Of a stretch of DNA of 18,448 nucleotides, positions 7,188 through 13,438 are shown in pieces. The notes beneath the pieces are model-generated. The model did not search any database and had not been told where the DNA came from. It was given only the letters and a program-made list of their open reading frames with translations. The position numbers and the translations under genes are program-made. Source of the stretch: Candidatus Thorarchaeota archaeon MP11T_1 (GTDB taxonomy: Archaea > Asgardarchaeota > Thorarchaeia > Thorarchaeales > Thorarchaeaceae). The stretch spans positions 1-18,448 of the forward strand of contig PJET01000043.1 of NCBI GenBank assembly GCA_002825515.1, in the 5' to 3' direction. Numbering within the stretch: the stretch's first letter is position 1; each line of letters starts with the position of its first letter.

Positions 7188-8372
7188 ATGCATAGAGAAG
7201 TGACCAAAGACGTCTATTACGTTGGTGTTGATGATCATCATACTGAGCTATTTGAAAATCTATGGAAGATACCCTTTGGCGTTTCTTATAACAGCTATCT
7301 CATTGTTGATGAAAAGGTCGCACTTATCGAAACTGTCAAGGGACCGTGGTCTGAGGAATGGCAAAAAAATATCCGTGAAATTATTGACCCAGCAAAGATA
7401 GACTACATCATACTCAATCATATGGAACCAGACCATACCAGCTCTCTCCCTGATATTGCTAGAATTGCGACCAATGCCACAATGATCTATACCAGCAAGG
7501 CTGCTGATATGCAGAAGTCATTCTATGACCTTTCCCTAAAAGAAAAGACAGTTGAAGACTTGGAGGAACTCTCCCTAGGAAAGAAGACACTCAAATTTGT
7601 ACATGCACCTTTCCTTCACTGGCCTGAAACAATGATGACCTATATTGTCGAGGATGAAATTCTCTTCTCATGTGATGCCTTTGGAGCTTTTGGTGCGTTG
7701 AATGGGAAGGTGTTTGATGACGAGATTGACCTCAGAATGGTTGAGTCAGAGAGCAGACGATACCTGTCAGCGATTATTACATCCTACTTCAAGTTTGTAC
7801 AGAGAGGAATTGGAAAGGTAAACGATCTTGGAATTGGCATCAAGGCGATTGCTCCTAGTCATGGTCCAATTTATCGAAAAGATCCGATGTGGATTGTGGG
7901 CAAGTACGATGAGTGGACACGACCAGAGCTTGAGAACTATGCAACAATTGTGTATGGGACAATGTATGGCTACACACATCGCCTAGCTATCAAACTGAAG
8001 AAGGAACTAATTAGCCTGGGTGTTGAGGTGAAACTGCACAATATCTCTTACAGTGAGATGAGTAGAGTTCTCGTTGATTCAGTAAGAGCGGGAGTTTTGG
8101 TTGTTGGCACTCCAACATACGATGCATTTCCATTCCCAAAGATTTGGGCATTTGTGAATGAAGTCCAAGGGAAAAGATTCCCAGTTAAGACAGTGGCTCT
8201 CTTTGGAACCTATGGATGGGGTGGTGGAGGAGTCAAGAAACTTCAGAGTATGTTCGAGGAGTTGAAGTTTGAGATTCTAGAACCAATAGTTCGCGTTAAA
8301 GCAAGACCGTCTGATGCTGAGAACGAACATATCAAACTTCTCGCCAAAGCGATAGCAAAACGTCTGCGATAA
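7188..8372 (+). CDS. fprA: FprA-type flavodiiron protein (A-type flavoprotein, O2 reductase)
   Basis: A 394-residue flavodiiron protein, which reduces O2 (or NO) to water (or N2O) in the cytosol of anaerobes; in methanogens the archaeal form oxidises F420H2. The N-terminal metallo-beta-lactamase domain holds the full diiron ligand set: HMEPDH (His78, Glu80, Asp82, His83), His144 in APFLHWPE, Asp163 in SCDAFGAF and His225 in PSHGP. The C-terminal flavodoxin domain begins near 250 with the phosphate-binding loop VYGTMYGYTHRLA and continues with VVGTPTYDAFPFP and ALFGTYGWGGGG around the FMN. Length is normal for the family and there is no extra rubredoxin or flavin-reductase domain, so an external donor is needed. 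The rubrerythrin gene lies 121 nt downstream on the same strand, giving an oxygen/peroxide defence pair. Start chosen from the SD at 7177-7182. Confidence 0.94.
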   Translation: MHREVTKDVYYVGVDDHHTELFENLWKIPFGVSYNSYLIVDEKVALIETVKGPWSEEWQKNIREIIDPAKIDYIILNHMEPDHTSSLPDIARIATNATMIYTSKAADMQKSFYDLSLKEKTVEDLEELSLGKKTLKFVHAPFLHWPETMMTYIVEDEILFSCDAFGAFGALNGKVFDDEIDLRMVESESRRYLSAIITSYFKFVQRGIGKVNDLGIGIKAIAPSHGPIYRKDPMWIVGKYDEWTRPELENYATIVYGTMYGYTHRLAIKLKKELISLGVEVKLHNISYSEMSRVLVDSVRAGVLVVGTPTYDAFPFPKIWAFVNEVQGKRFPVKTVALFGTYGWGGGGVKKLQSMFEELKFEILEPIVRVKARPSDAENEHIKLLAKAIAKRLR

Positions 8373-8493
8373 GAATTATTGAAAGTTAGTCTGGTCTAAC
8401 CGCATTCTTATTAACAACATGCCCCTGCCTATGTATTCTCGCATTAGCGTAGAAATGATAGGAGAGTATAATCTTCTTAGTGAGTTGAGAGAA
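8373..8493 (+). promoter_or_regulatory. Gap between fprA and rubrerythrin with short inverted repeat and AT-rich box
   Basis: GTTAG (8385-8389) and CTAAC (8396-8400) form a 5-bp inverted repeat around a 6-nt centre, followed by an AT-rich TTCTTATTAAC stretch that could act as a TATA box. This suggests that rubrerythrin has its own promoter, but it may also be read through from fprA. An open frame from ATG 8419 to 8493 is in phase with rubrerythrin but looks unlike the family. Confidence 0.3.
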
Positions 8494-9081
8494 ATGAATC
8501 TTAAGGGAACGAAGACCGAGAAGAATCTGCTAACTTCCTTTGCTGGTGAATCTCAAGCACGCAATAGATATACAATTGCTGCAAAGACTGCTAAAAAAGA
8601 AGGCTACCCTCATATTGCAGCAATCTTTGAAGAGACTGCGGGTCACGAGCTAGAACATGCTAAGAGGTTCTTCACAGCTCTGAAGGAAGGTGGCGCCACT
8701 GAGGCAATCAAGGTGGAATGGGACTTTCCAACGAGTGGTGCCTATGAAAATACTGAGTCACTTCTCAGACATGCAGCTGCTGGTGAGAAGTTTGAATTCA
8801 CCGAGATGTACCCCGGTTATGCTAAAATCGCTGAAGAGGAAGGCTTCAAGACCATCGCACATTTGTGGCGAATGATTGCGAAGGCTGAATCATGGCATCA
8901 TGAACGATATCTTGCTTTGGCTGAACAGATTAAAGATGGTAGCATCTTCAAGAAGAAAGAGAAAGTTAAGTGGCGCTGTGATAATTGCGGGTATATTCAC
9001 GAAGGTGATTGTCCACCAGACAAATGCCCAGCTTGTCAACACGATAAGGGTTACTTCATGATCCACTTTTCAGAATACTAG
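8494..9081 (+). CDS. rbr: Rubrerythrin
   Basis: A 195-residue rubrerythrin, a cytosolic non-haem diiron peroxidase that reduces H2O2 in anaerobes. The four-helix ferritin-like domain carries Glu19 (SFAGESQARNRY), Glu52 and His55 (GHELEHAK), Glu98 and Glu101 (AGEKFEFTEMYP), Glu132 and His135 (AESWHHERY), matching the diiron ligands of the Desulfovibrio protein. The C-terminal rubredoxin domain has both cysteine pairs, WRCDNCGYIHEG (Cys162, Cys165) and CPAC (Cys178, Cys181), to bind the iron that passes electrons to the diiron site. I take ATG 8494 as the start because MNLKGTKTEKNLLTSFAGES matches the usual family N-terminus; an open 25-codon extension to ATG 8419 has no resemblance to it. The likely electron donors are a rubredoxin or other Fe-S carrier, which I do not see in the window. 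Confidence 0.95.
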   Translation: MNLKGTKTEKNLLTSFAGESQARNRYTIAAKTAKKEGYPHIAAIFEETAGHELEHAKRFFTALKEGGATEAIKVEWDFPTSGAYENTESLLRHAAAGEKFEFTEMYPGYAKIAEEEGFKTIAHLWRMIAKAESWHHERYLALAEQIKDGSIFKKKEKVKWRCDNCGYIHEGDCPPDKCPACQHDKGYFMIHFSEY

Positions 9082-9364
9082 ATGATGCAAAGAGACCCAT
9101 TGCTTTCGAGTCATTGGGTCATCCCTTCTTTCTATCCATCAACTTTGTTGTCAGCTTTCCTTCAAATTCACCGATATTTGAATCGCAACGAATGTTCCAT
9201 TGTATACTGCAATGTATACTATCATCATGATTGATCTGCATTATTTCACTAAGGATGAGGCTACCTGCTAGTCAAGAAACCATCTGACAGTTTTGTGAAG
9301 ATACTATAAGTGATATAACCAAGCTACTATCTATTTCTGTTCAATTAAGACCTCAGAACAGCCA
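9082..9364. other. Non-coding gap between convergent rbr and PH-like genes
   Basis: No credible gene here. It holds the rbr terminator candidate (9094-9120). It also holds an exact direct repeat, TGTATACT at 9201-9208 and 9213-9220, each containing the palindrome GTATAC, and a 6-bp inverted repeat CTGTTC/GAACAG (9337-9342, 9356-9361) just past the minus-strand stop at 9365. A TATA-like AGTGATATAA stretch lies near 9309-9318. No conserved RNA fold is recognisable. Confidence 0.4.
9094..9135 (+). terminator. Candidate terminator after rubrerythrin
   Basis: A stem of GACCCA with TGGGTC (9094-9099, 9115-9120), continued inward by TG/CA after a T-T mismatch and closed by a loop, lies 12 nt past the rbr stop. 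A T-rich tract follows (9121-9135). Confidence 0.5.
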
Positions 9365-9718
9365 TCATCCTAGTCCATAATTCATTCTCTCGCTGATTAT
9401 TCCAACAATCTTCTTGGCTTGGTTTAATCGACCATGATACCGCATAGTAGCTGGCCCCTCAAAGGTCGAAAAATCTACACGAAGATTGACACCCAAAGAT
9501 TGAGCTTCTTCTAGTGATATGTTATCAATTAGATGCAATTCAATGGCATGGTCTGTTCTTTGCTTTGGTCCGAATAGTCCACCACCAATGACAAAAACCA
9601 AACGCTTCTGTGTAAGTATGAGTCTTCCATTTGTAAATCCACCATCGTTGTGCAATAATCCAAAATCGTCAGTTGCGAGAACTTGCTCATCCGGGTACAT
9701 TTCATGAAAGGTCACCAC
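9365..9718 (-). CDS. Small PH/GRAM-like domain protein
   Basis: A 117-residue protein made of a single beta-rich domain with the pattern of bacterial/archaeal PH-like and GRAM domains. It has an N-terminal DEQVLATDDFGLL strand pair, GRLILTQKRLVFVIGGG (residues 31-47, the typical 'g.l.lT..rlvf' signature), then AIELHLIDNISLEEA (59-72) and NLRVDFSTF. A C-terminal helix follows, LNQAKKIVGIISERM (98-112). No membrane helix or signal is present. Such domains bind lipids or proteins, but no ligand residues can be named. The start is GTG 9718 (or the adjacent GTG 9715), supported by a GAGGG sequence about 7 nt upstream on the minus strand; ATG 9700 is an alternative. It is divergent from the transcarbamylase gene and stands alone. 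Confidence 0.75.
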   Translation of the reverse strand: MVTFHEMYPDEQVLATDDFGLLHNDGGFTNGRLILTQKRLVFVIGGGLFGPKQRTDHAIELHLIDNISLEEAQSLGVNLRVDFSTFEGPATMRYHGRLNQAKKIVGIISERMNYGLG

Positions 9719-9813
9719 GACATTCCCTCAAGTGAAATTTCTCAATATGCGATTTATCACTTTCGAATCAATCTATTGAATATTCACCATAGGTGCGATA
9801 GACTCAAATCCAA

Positions 9814-9820
9814 CATATAG
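9814..9820 (+). promoter_or_regulatory. TATA-like box of the transcarbamylase gene
   Basis: CATATAG centred at 9817 lies 25 nt before ATG 9842, the spacing expected for a leaderless archaeal transcript. No SD is present before either ATG 9842 or the in-frame GTG 9833. Confidence 0.45.
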
Positions 9821-9841
9821 TCAGATTGCCGCGTGACTAAA

Positions 9842-10873
9842 ATGAACAGTCTTTATGGACGCGATTTAATTACAACACAAGAATGGAGTGTTGAAGAACT
9901 TGAGAAGACTTTAGATCTTTCTTTTGAGTTCAAAGCAAACCGATACGACCATCCGCTGAATAACTGTCTTGATAGACGGACATTCTTCATGTTCTTCTAT
10001 AACCCGAGTGTCAGGACTCGGCAGTCGTTCGAAGCAGCTGCGACTGAACTTGGTGGTCATGCCCAATTTCTGGAACCTAAAACGATGAGGCTCAAATCAG
10101 GCAAGAGTGCTGGGGAAACTGTCGAGGATGCTGCCCAAGTAATGAGTCGATATGCTGTGGGAATAGGAATTAGAATTCTAGAAACTGCAATCGAATATTA
10201 TGGACAGGGAGATGAGCTTCTAAGACAGTATGCAGATAATGCCAGTATTCCAATTGTTTCAATGGCTCATGATAGGTTTCATCCCTTTCAGGGTCTTGCG
10301 GATGTCATGGGCTATAGGCAACATGCTGGTAAGAAGCTCAAGGGTAAGAAGATCTTGCAGGTATGGGGTAAAGGAGCACTTGTTCGATCATGGTGTAGTG
10401 TCCAAGAAAGTATCCTGATTAACTCACGTCTTGGAATGGATGTAACACTCGCGCATCCTCCTGGTTTTGACTTGGATCCTGAGGTAATCAAGTGGTGTGA
10501 GGAAAATGCTGCAGCTACAGATAGCAGCTTTGAGATTGTTCATGATCTTGAGGAAGGGTATAAGGATGCAGATGTTGTATACTCACGAAACTGGATGACT
10601 GCTGGCTTTTATGATGACATGATGAAACGTGGTGTTGATGAGGCGAAAAAGAAAGAGATTGAGATTGCAGCTAAGTATGATGACTGGATAACAACAAAAG
10701 AATGGATGTCGCATACAAATAATGCCTTCTTCACTCATTGTGGTCCCGTGGATCGGAATGCAGAGGTCACAGATGAGGTCTGTGACGGTCCAAGGTCGAT
10801 TGTCTATGATGTAGCTGAGAACAGACTACACGTTCAGAAGGCTGTTATGGCGCTGACCATGGGTAAGCAATAG
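9842..10873 (+). CDS. Ornithine/N-acetylornithine-type carbamoyltransferase, specificity uncertain
   Basis: A 343-residue transcarbamylase, which transfers the carbamoyl group of carbamoyl phosphate to an amine, classically in arginine synthesis or degradation. The carbamoyl-phosphate loop is NPSVRTRQSFE with S56-x-R58-T59-R60. The NPS rather than KxST form is closer to N-acetyl- and N-succinylornithine transcarbamylases. GETVEDAAQVMSRY (91-104) and HPFQGLADVMGY (His147, Gln150) match the family, as does ADVVYSRNWM (243-252). The C-terminal substrate motif, normally HCLP, reads HCGP (299-302), followed by VDRNAEVTDEV and the family-typical AENRLHVQKAVM. The Leu-to-Gly change lies in the loop that contacts the amine substrate, so the acceptor may differ from ornithine. 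The gene is single, with no other arginine genes around it. GTG 9833 is an alternative start. Confidence 0.88.
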   Translation: MNSLYGRDLITTQEWSVEELEKTLDLSFEFKANRYDHPLNNCLDRRTFFMFFYNPSVRTRQSFEAAATELGGHAQFLEPKTMRLKSGKSAGETVEDAAQVMSRYAVGIGIRILETAIEYYGQGDELLRQYADNASIPIVSMAHDRFHPFQGLADVMGYRQHAGKKLKGKKILQVWGKGALVRSWCSVQESILINSRLGMDVTLAHPPGFDLDPEVIKWCEENAAATDSSFEIVHDLEEGYKDADVVYSRNWMTAGFYDDMMKRGVDEAKKKEIEIAAKYDDWITTKEWMSHTNNAFFTHCGPVDRNAEVTDEVCDGPRSIVYDVAENRLHVQKAVMALTMGKQ

Positions 10874-10881
10874 GATATTCC

Positions 10882-10908
10882 AAACCCCCTTCCAAAAAAG
10901 GGGGTTTT
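10882..10908 (+). terminator. Strong hairpin terminator after the transcarbamylase gene
   Basis: A perfect 10-bp stem (AAACCCCCTT / AAGGGGGTTT, loop CCAAAA) with a flanking T-run lies 8 nt past the stop at 10873. It is the best intrinsic-type terminator in the window. A second perfect 7-bp hairpin, TTACTCA/TGAGTAA with loop ATGA (10910-10927), follows at once and leads into another T-rich tract. Confidence 0.85.
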
Positions 10909-11188
10909 CTTACTCAATGATGAGTAAAATAATTTTCATTTTGAAATGCTCTTCCTCAGAATGCATTCTGTTGAGCTTACTGTTCATTTCTTTGATGCGG
11001 AAGAATATTATTCGAGTGTTGCAAATTAGGAATATAATACGTCAGAGCTGGGAGGACATAGTCAAGAAGAAGGATGCGGGACTGATAGATGGTTGCTACT
11101 TAAGCACTAAATTTCAAATTACACGGTGCCCATCGACGCTCGGACTTAAAATAGGAAAACTCCGTGGGTGCCTATTGGCGCCCACACT
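10909..11188. other. AT-rich non-coding stretch with several small palindromes
   Basis: An open frame from 10917 to 11219 exists, but it looks non-coding: no recognisable domain, odd composition, and overlap with the end of the minus-strand ATPase gene. The stretch holds the second hairpin of the tandem terminator (10910-10927), a perfect 14-bp palindrome CAGAATGCATTCTG (10957-10970) and GAATATTATTC (11003-11013). I see no tRNA fold and no clear RNA gene. Confidence 0.4.
11144..11185 (-). terminator. Candidate terminator of the minus-strand ABC ATPase gene
   Basis: A 9-bp stem with one G-T wobble (GTGGGTGCC at 11164-11172, GGCGCCCAC at 11177-11185, loop TATT) begins 3 nt past the stop of the minus-strand gene. 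Read on the minus strand it is followed by GGAGTTTTCCTATTTT, a suitable U-rich tract. Confidence 0.65.
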
Positions 11189-12274
11189 TTATTCTTTCTC
11201 AATATCTCCCCATCTATGACACCGTATGAAATGATCATGTTGTACCTCTCGGTATTCTGGTACTTCCCTTTTACAAATGTCAATCATATATCGACATCTT
11301 GGATGAAACGCGCATCCGCTAGGTATCTCTGCTAGATCTGGGGGGTCTCCTGGAATTCCTCTTAGTCTTGGTTTCTTGCCTGCTCGCATCTGCATCATTG
11401 CAATAGTCGGGAAGCTCGTCATCAAACCCATCGTGTATGGATGTTGAGGTTCATGAAAGATGTCCACAGCATTTGCATATTCAACTATCTTCCCTGCATA
11501 CATAATTGCCACTCTATCCGCCATCTCAGCCACAACACCCGCATCATGACTGATGAGTAGGAGTGACACATCAAACTCATCACGAATCATTTTGAGGACA
11601 TTCATAATCTGTCGTTGGACTGTTACGTCAAGAGCTGATGTTGGCTCATCAGCAATTACAAGATATGGTCCTGCTATGAGGGACATAGCAATGAGTATTC
11701 TTTGGGACTCTCCGCCGCTAAAACTACGAGGGTCTAATACGAATCGTAAATTGGCATCAGCTAGTTGCACAAGTCCCAAATACTCAAGCACCTTTCTCTT
11801 GAGTTCAATGAGTCTAATGTTTTCATCATGTACTTCAATTGGTTCAGCAGTTTGGTGTCCAATACTATGTAGTGGATTCAAAGCATGACCAAGTCCCTGC
11901 GGTATAAGTGAGAGCTCACGCCCCCGAATCTCTGTGAGTTCTTTCTGAGAGAGAGTAGTCAAATCCTTCCCTCTGAAGATTACCTTTCCACTAACACCAG
12001 GGAGATCTGTTGTTCCAGGATATCCTTTCTGGAATGCCTGCTGCAATTCGGGGTCATTGGAAACACCAGCTCTGAACCGTGCAATTTTCTCGAAAAGACC
12101 GATTATCGCAAGTGCCATGCTGCTTTTTCCACAGCCGCTTTCACCAAGAAGACCAACACATTCTCCCTCTCTTACTTCAAGAGAAACATCATCAACTGCA
12201 CGGACCAACCCTTTCTTGGATGGATAGTATGCCCTCAAGTTGTGAAGAATTAGTAATGAATCACCCTTGGCCAT
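11189..12274 (-). CDS. dppD: Peptide/oligopeptide ABC transporter ATPase (DppD/OppD type)
   Basis: A 361-residue cytoplasmic ATPase of peptide importers. It has Walker A GESGCGKS (44-51), Q-loop IPQGLGHALNP (Gln126), signature SGGESQR (186-192), Walker B YLVIADEP (catalytic Glu210) and switch His243 (LLLISHD). The C-terminal oligopeptide extension has HPYTMGLMTSFP and a cysteine set C321, C327, C334 and C352 (GCAFHPRC...IC...RC), which in this subfamily is known to bind a 4Fe-4S cluster. Between Walker A and the Q-loop there is an unusually long segment (about 61-97) that includes VSNDPELQQAFQKGYPG. Start ATG 12274. It is separated from the permease genes by two minus-strand genes and has its own promoter-like box and terminator, so it is transcribed alone. 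It probably powers the DppB/DppC permease nearby, but a second ATPase gene starts at 18394. Confidence 0.92.
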   Translation of the reverse strand: MAKGDSLLILHNLRAYYPSKKGLVRAVDDVSLEVREGECVGLLGESGCGKSSMALAIIGLFEKIARFRAGVSNDPELQQAFQKGYPGTTDLPGVSGKVIFRGKDLTTLSQKELTEIRGRELSLIPQGLGHALNPLHSIGHQTAEPIEVHDENIRLIELKRKVLEYLGLVQLADANLRFVLDPRSFSGGESQRILIAMSLIAGPYLVIADEPTSALDVTVQRQIMNVLKMIRDEFDVSLLLISHDAGVVAEMADRVAIMYAGKIVEYANAVDIFHEPQHPYTMGLMTSFPTIAMMQMRAGKKPRLRGIPGDPPDLAEIPSGCAFHPRCRYMIDICKREVPEYREVQHDHFIRCHRWGDIEKE

Positions 12275-12305
12275 ACTGACACCATCACGAGCTTATTCTG
12301 TTTCA

Positions 12306-12314
12306 CTAATAAAG
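12306..12314 (-). promoter_or_regulatory. TATA-like box for the minus-strand ATPase gene
   Basis: CTTTATTAG on the minus strand is centred 36 nt before ATG 12274, which would give a transcript with a leader of about 9 nt. It abuts a bulged inverted repeat (12312-12321 with 12331-12338) that may end the upstream gene's transcript. Confidence 0.4.
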
Positions 12315-12355
12315 CGTGTCAAAGAAGCATTGACGCTTGGTAGAAAATCAAAGAC

Positions 12356-13345
12356 TTACCAAGCGCCTTCTTGAACCTCGAATGATTTAAGGACTAGGTA
12401 CATTATCAAAGCAGTGAAGATGCAGATTGAAAAGAATCCTAGTAGGAATGCAGGTGCTGATAACTGATTCCAAAAGACCAAGGGTCCATAAATGTCAGAA
12501 AATGCAGTCACGCCAGTAAGGTCTGCAAGAAATACAAGGAAATAGGGCATGAATATGAAGAGTACAACGGCTCCCAATATGTAAAGTGCACGTTTCCTCC
12601 AAATACGTTGTGTATTTGGTGTAGCAGGTTCTTCAGTTTTGGTAATTTCAGCAACGATTTCTCTCTCAATCTTTTCATCCAATTGAGTTTCATCTCCTCG
12701 TTTTTGCTTCATTGCTTTCCTCATAAGCCTTTCATCGTGTCGTCGGTCTAACTTATGCTTCCACCATTGCTTAAATCCTTGCCAGCTTACATCACTTGTT
12801 CGATCAAGCAGACTGTCCACAATAATGAATGTAATTAATCCTAGCAAGAGACCCACAAATACAGCTGGAAATAGTCCCTGAAATCGAACAACATTATGTG
12901 CCGCTAAACCTACTCTCAGAGCCACTAGTCCCGAAACAATGCCTATTCTGTTATCAACCATACTTCTTCTCGTATGCAGATAATATGACCCAGCCATCAT
13001 GATAAAAAGGAAAAATGAGAGCGCATCGATAAAGAACCAGACAATCCACCACTCACTAAGAAGCGCAGCTCGTACAATCGGATTATATTCAAAATTGATC
13101 CCTATCTGATGAAAAAGAAGAACTGTAAATGTTGCATCAATGATTCCCACAGGGGAAAGGAGGAGGACAAGATTTCTCACCCAAGGCTCTTTCCACCATA
13201 GGGTAAACATTTGTTGCGAGGTCATTGTTGAGAATCTATTGGTCTTCTCTGTAGTCTGCATACAATTTAGCACCTGCAAATTGTGCACCAAATTATTGCT
13301 ATAAGGATTTCCAACTAGGCTAAGAATCACATCAGAACAATTCAT
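12356..13345 (-). CDS. Six-helix membrane protein with charged central cytoplasmic region
   Basis: An integral membrane protein of up to 329 residues. Hydrophobic segments lie at about 57-80, 96-121, 133-153, 157-178, 247-272 and 294-322. The first part has VGIIDATFTVLLFHQIG...EYNP, a D...T...G...NP pattern that recalls DUF5658-type small membrane domains, though I am not sure of this. Between helices four and five is a strongly charged stretch (about 180-245; KHKLDRRHDERLMRKAMKQK, then DEKIEREIVAEITKTEE), probably cytoplasmic and partly coiled coil. The start is uncertain: ATG 13345 gives the longest form, but ATG 13261 and ATG 13225 are possible, and the first 40 residues of the long form look unlike the rest. 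It sits between the ATPase and binding-protein genes without obvious relation to transport, and has no ABC permease EAA motif. Confidence 0.75.
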   Translation of the reverse strand: MNCSDVILSLVGNPYSNNLVHNLQVLNCMQTTEKTNRFSTMTSQQMFTLWWKEPWVRNLVLLLSPVGIIDATFTVLLFHQIGINFEYNPIVRAALLSEWWIVWFFIDALSFFLFIMMAGSYYLHTRRSMVDNRIGIVSGLVALRVGLAAHNVVRFQGLFPAVFVGLLLGLITFIIVDSLLDRTSDVSWQGFKQWWKHKLDRRHDERLMRKAMKQKRGDETQLDEKIEREIVAEITKTEEPATPNTQRIWRKRALYILGAVVLFIFMPYFLVFLADLTGVTAFSDIYGPLVFWNQLSAPAFLLGFFSICIFTALIMYLVLKSFEVQEGAW

Positions 13346-13359
13346 TGAAGCAATGCCAG

Positions 13360-13397
13360 AAAAATAAGAAGAGAGACCGAGGTTGCAACCCCGGTCT
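13360..13397 (-). terminator. Terminator of the solute-binding protein gene
   Basis: A stem of AGACCG with CGGTCT, continued by GG/CC after one mismatch (13374-13397, loop TTGCAA), lies about 40 nt past the stop at 13439. Read on the minus strand it is followed by CTCTTCTTATTTTTCT, a good U-rich tract. It lies just upstream of the next minus-strand gene and insulates it. Confidence 0.7.
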
Positions 13398-13438
13398 ACA
13401 GTTTATTCTAGTGCTTTAGAGTAACCACTTGATCACTA

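Noticed and set aside
8419..8493. 25-codon N-terminal extension of rubrerythrin
   Set aside because: The family N-terminus begins at MNLKGTKTEKN (8494); the extension resembles no known rubrerythrin and is probably leader sequence that happens to be open.
10917..10923. ATGATGA as a C box of a C/D box RNA
   Set aside because: No CTGA D box at a fitting distance downstream; the motif is the loop and arm of the 10910-10927 hairpin.
10917..11219. 100-residue plus-strand open frame (MMSKIIFILKCSSS...)
   Set aside because: No domain, odd composition, starts inside a perfect hairpin directly after a terminator and overlaps the 3' end of the well-supported minus-strand ATPase gene.
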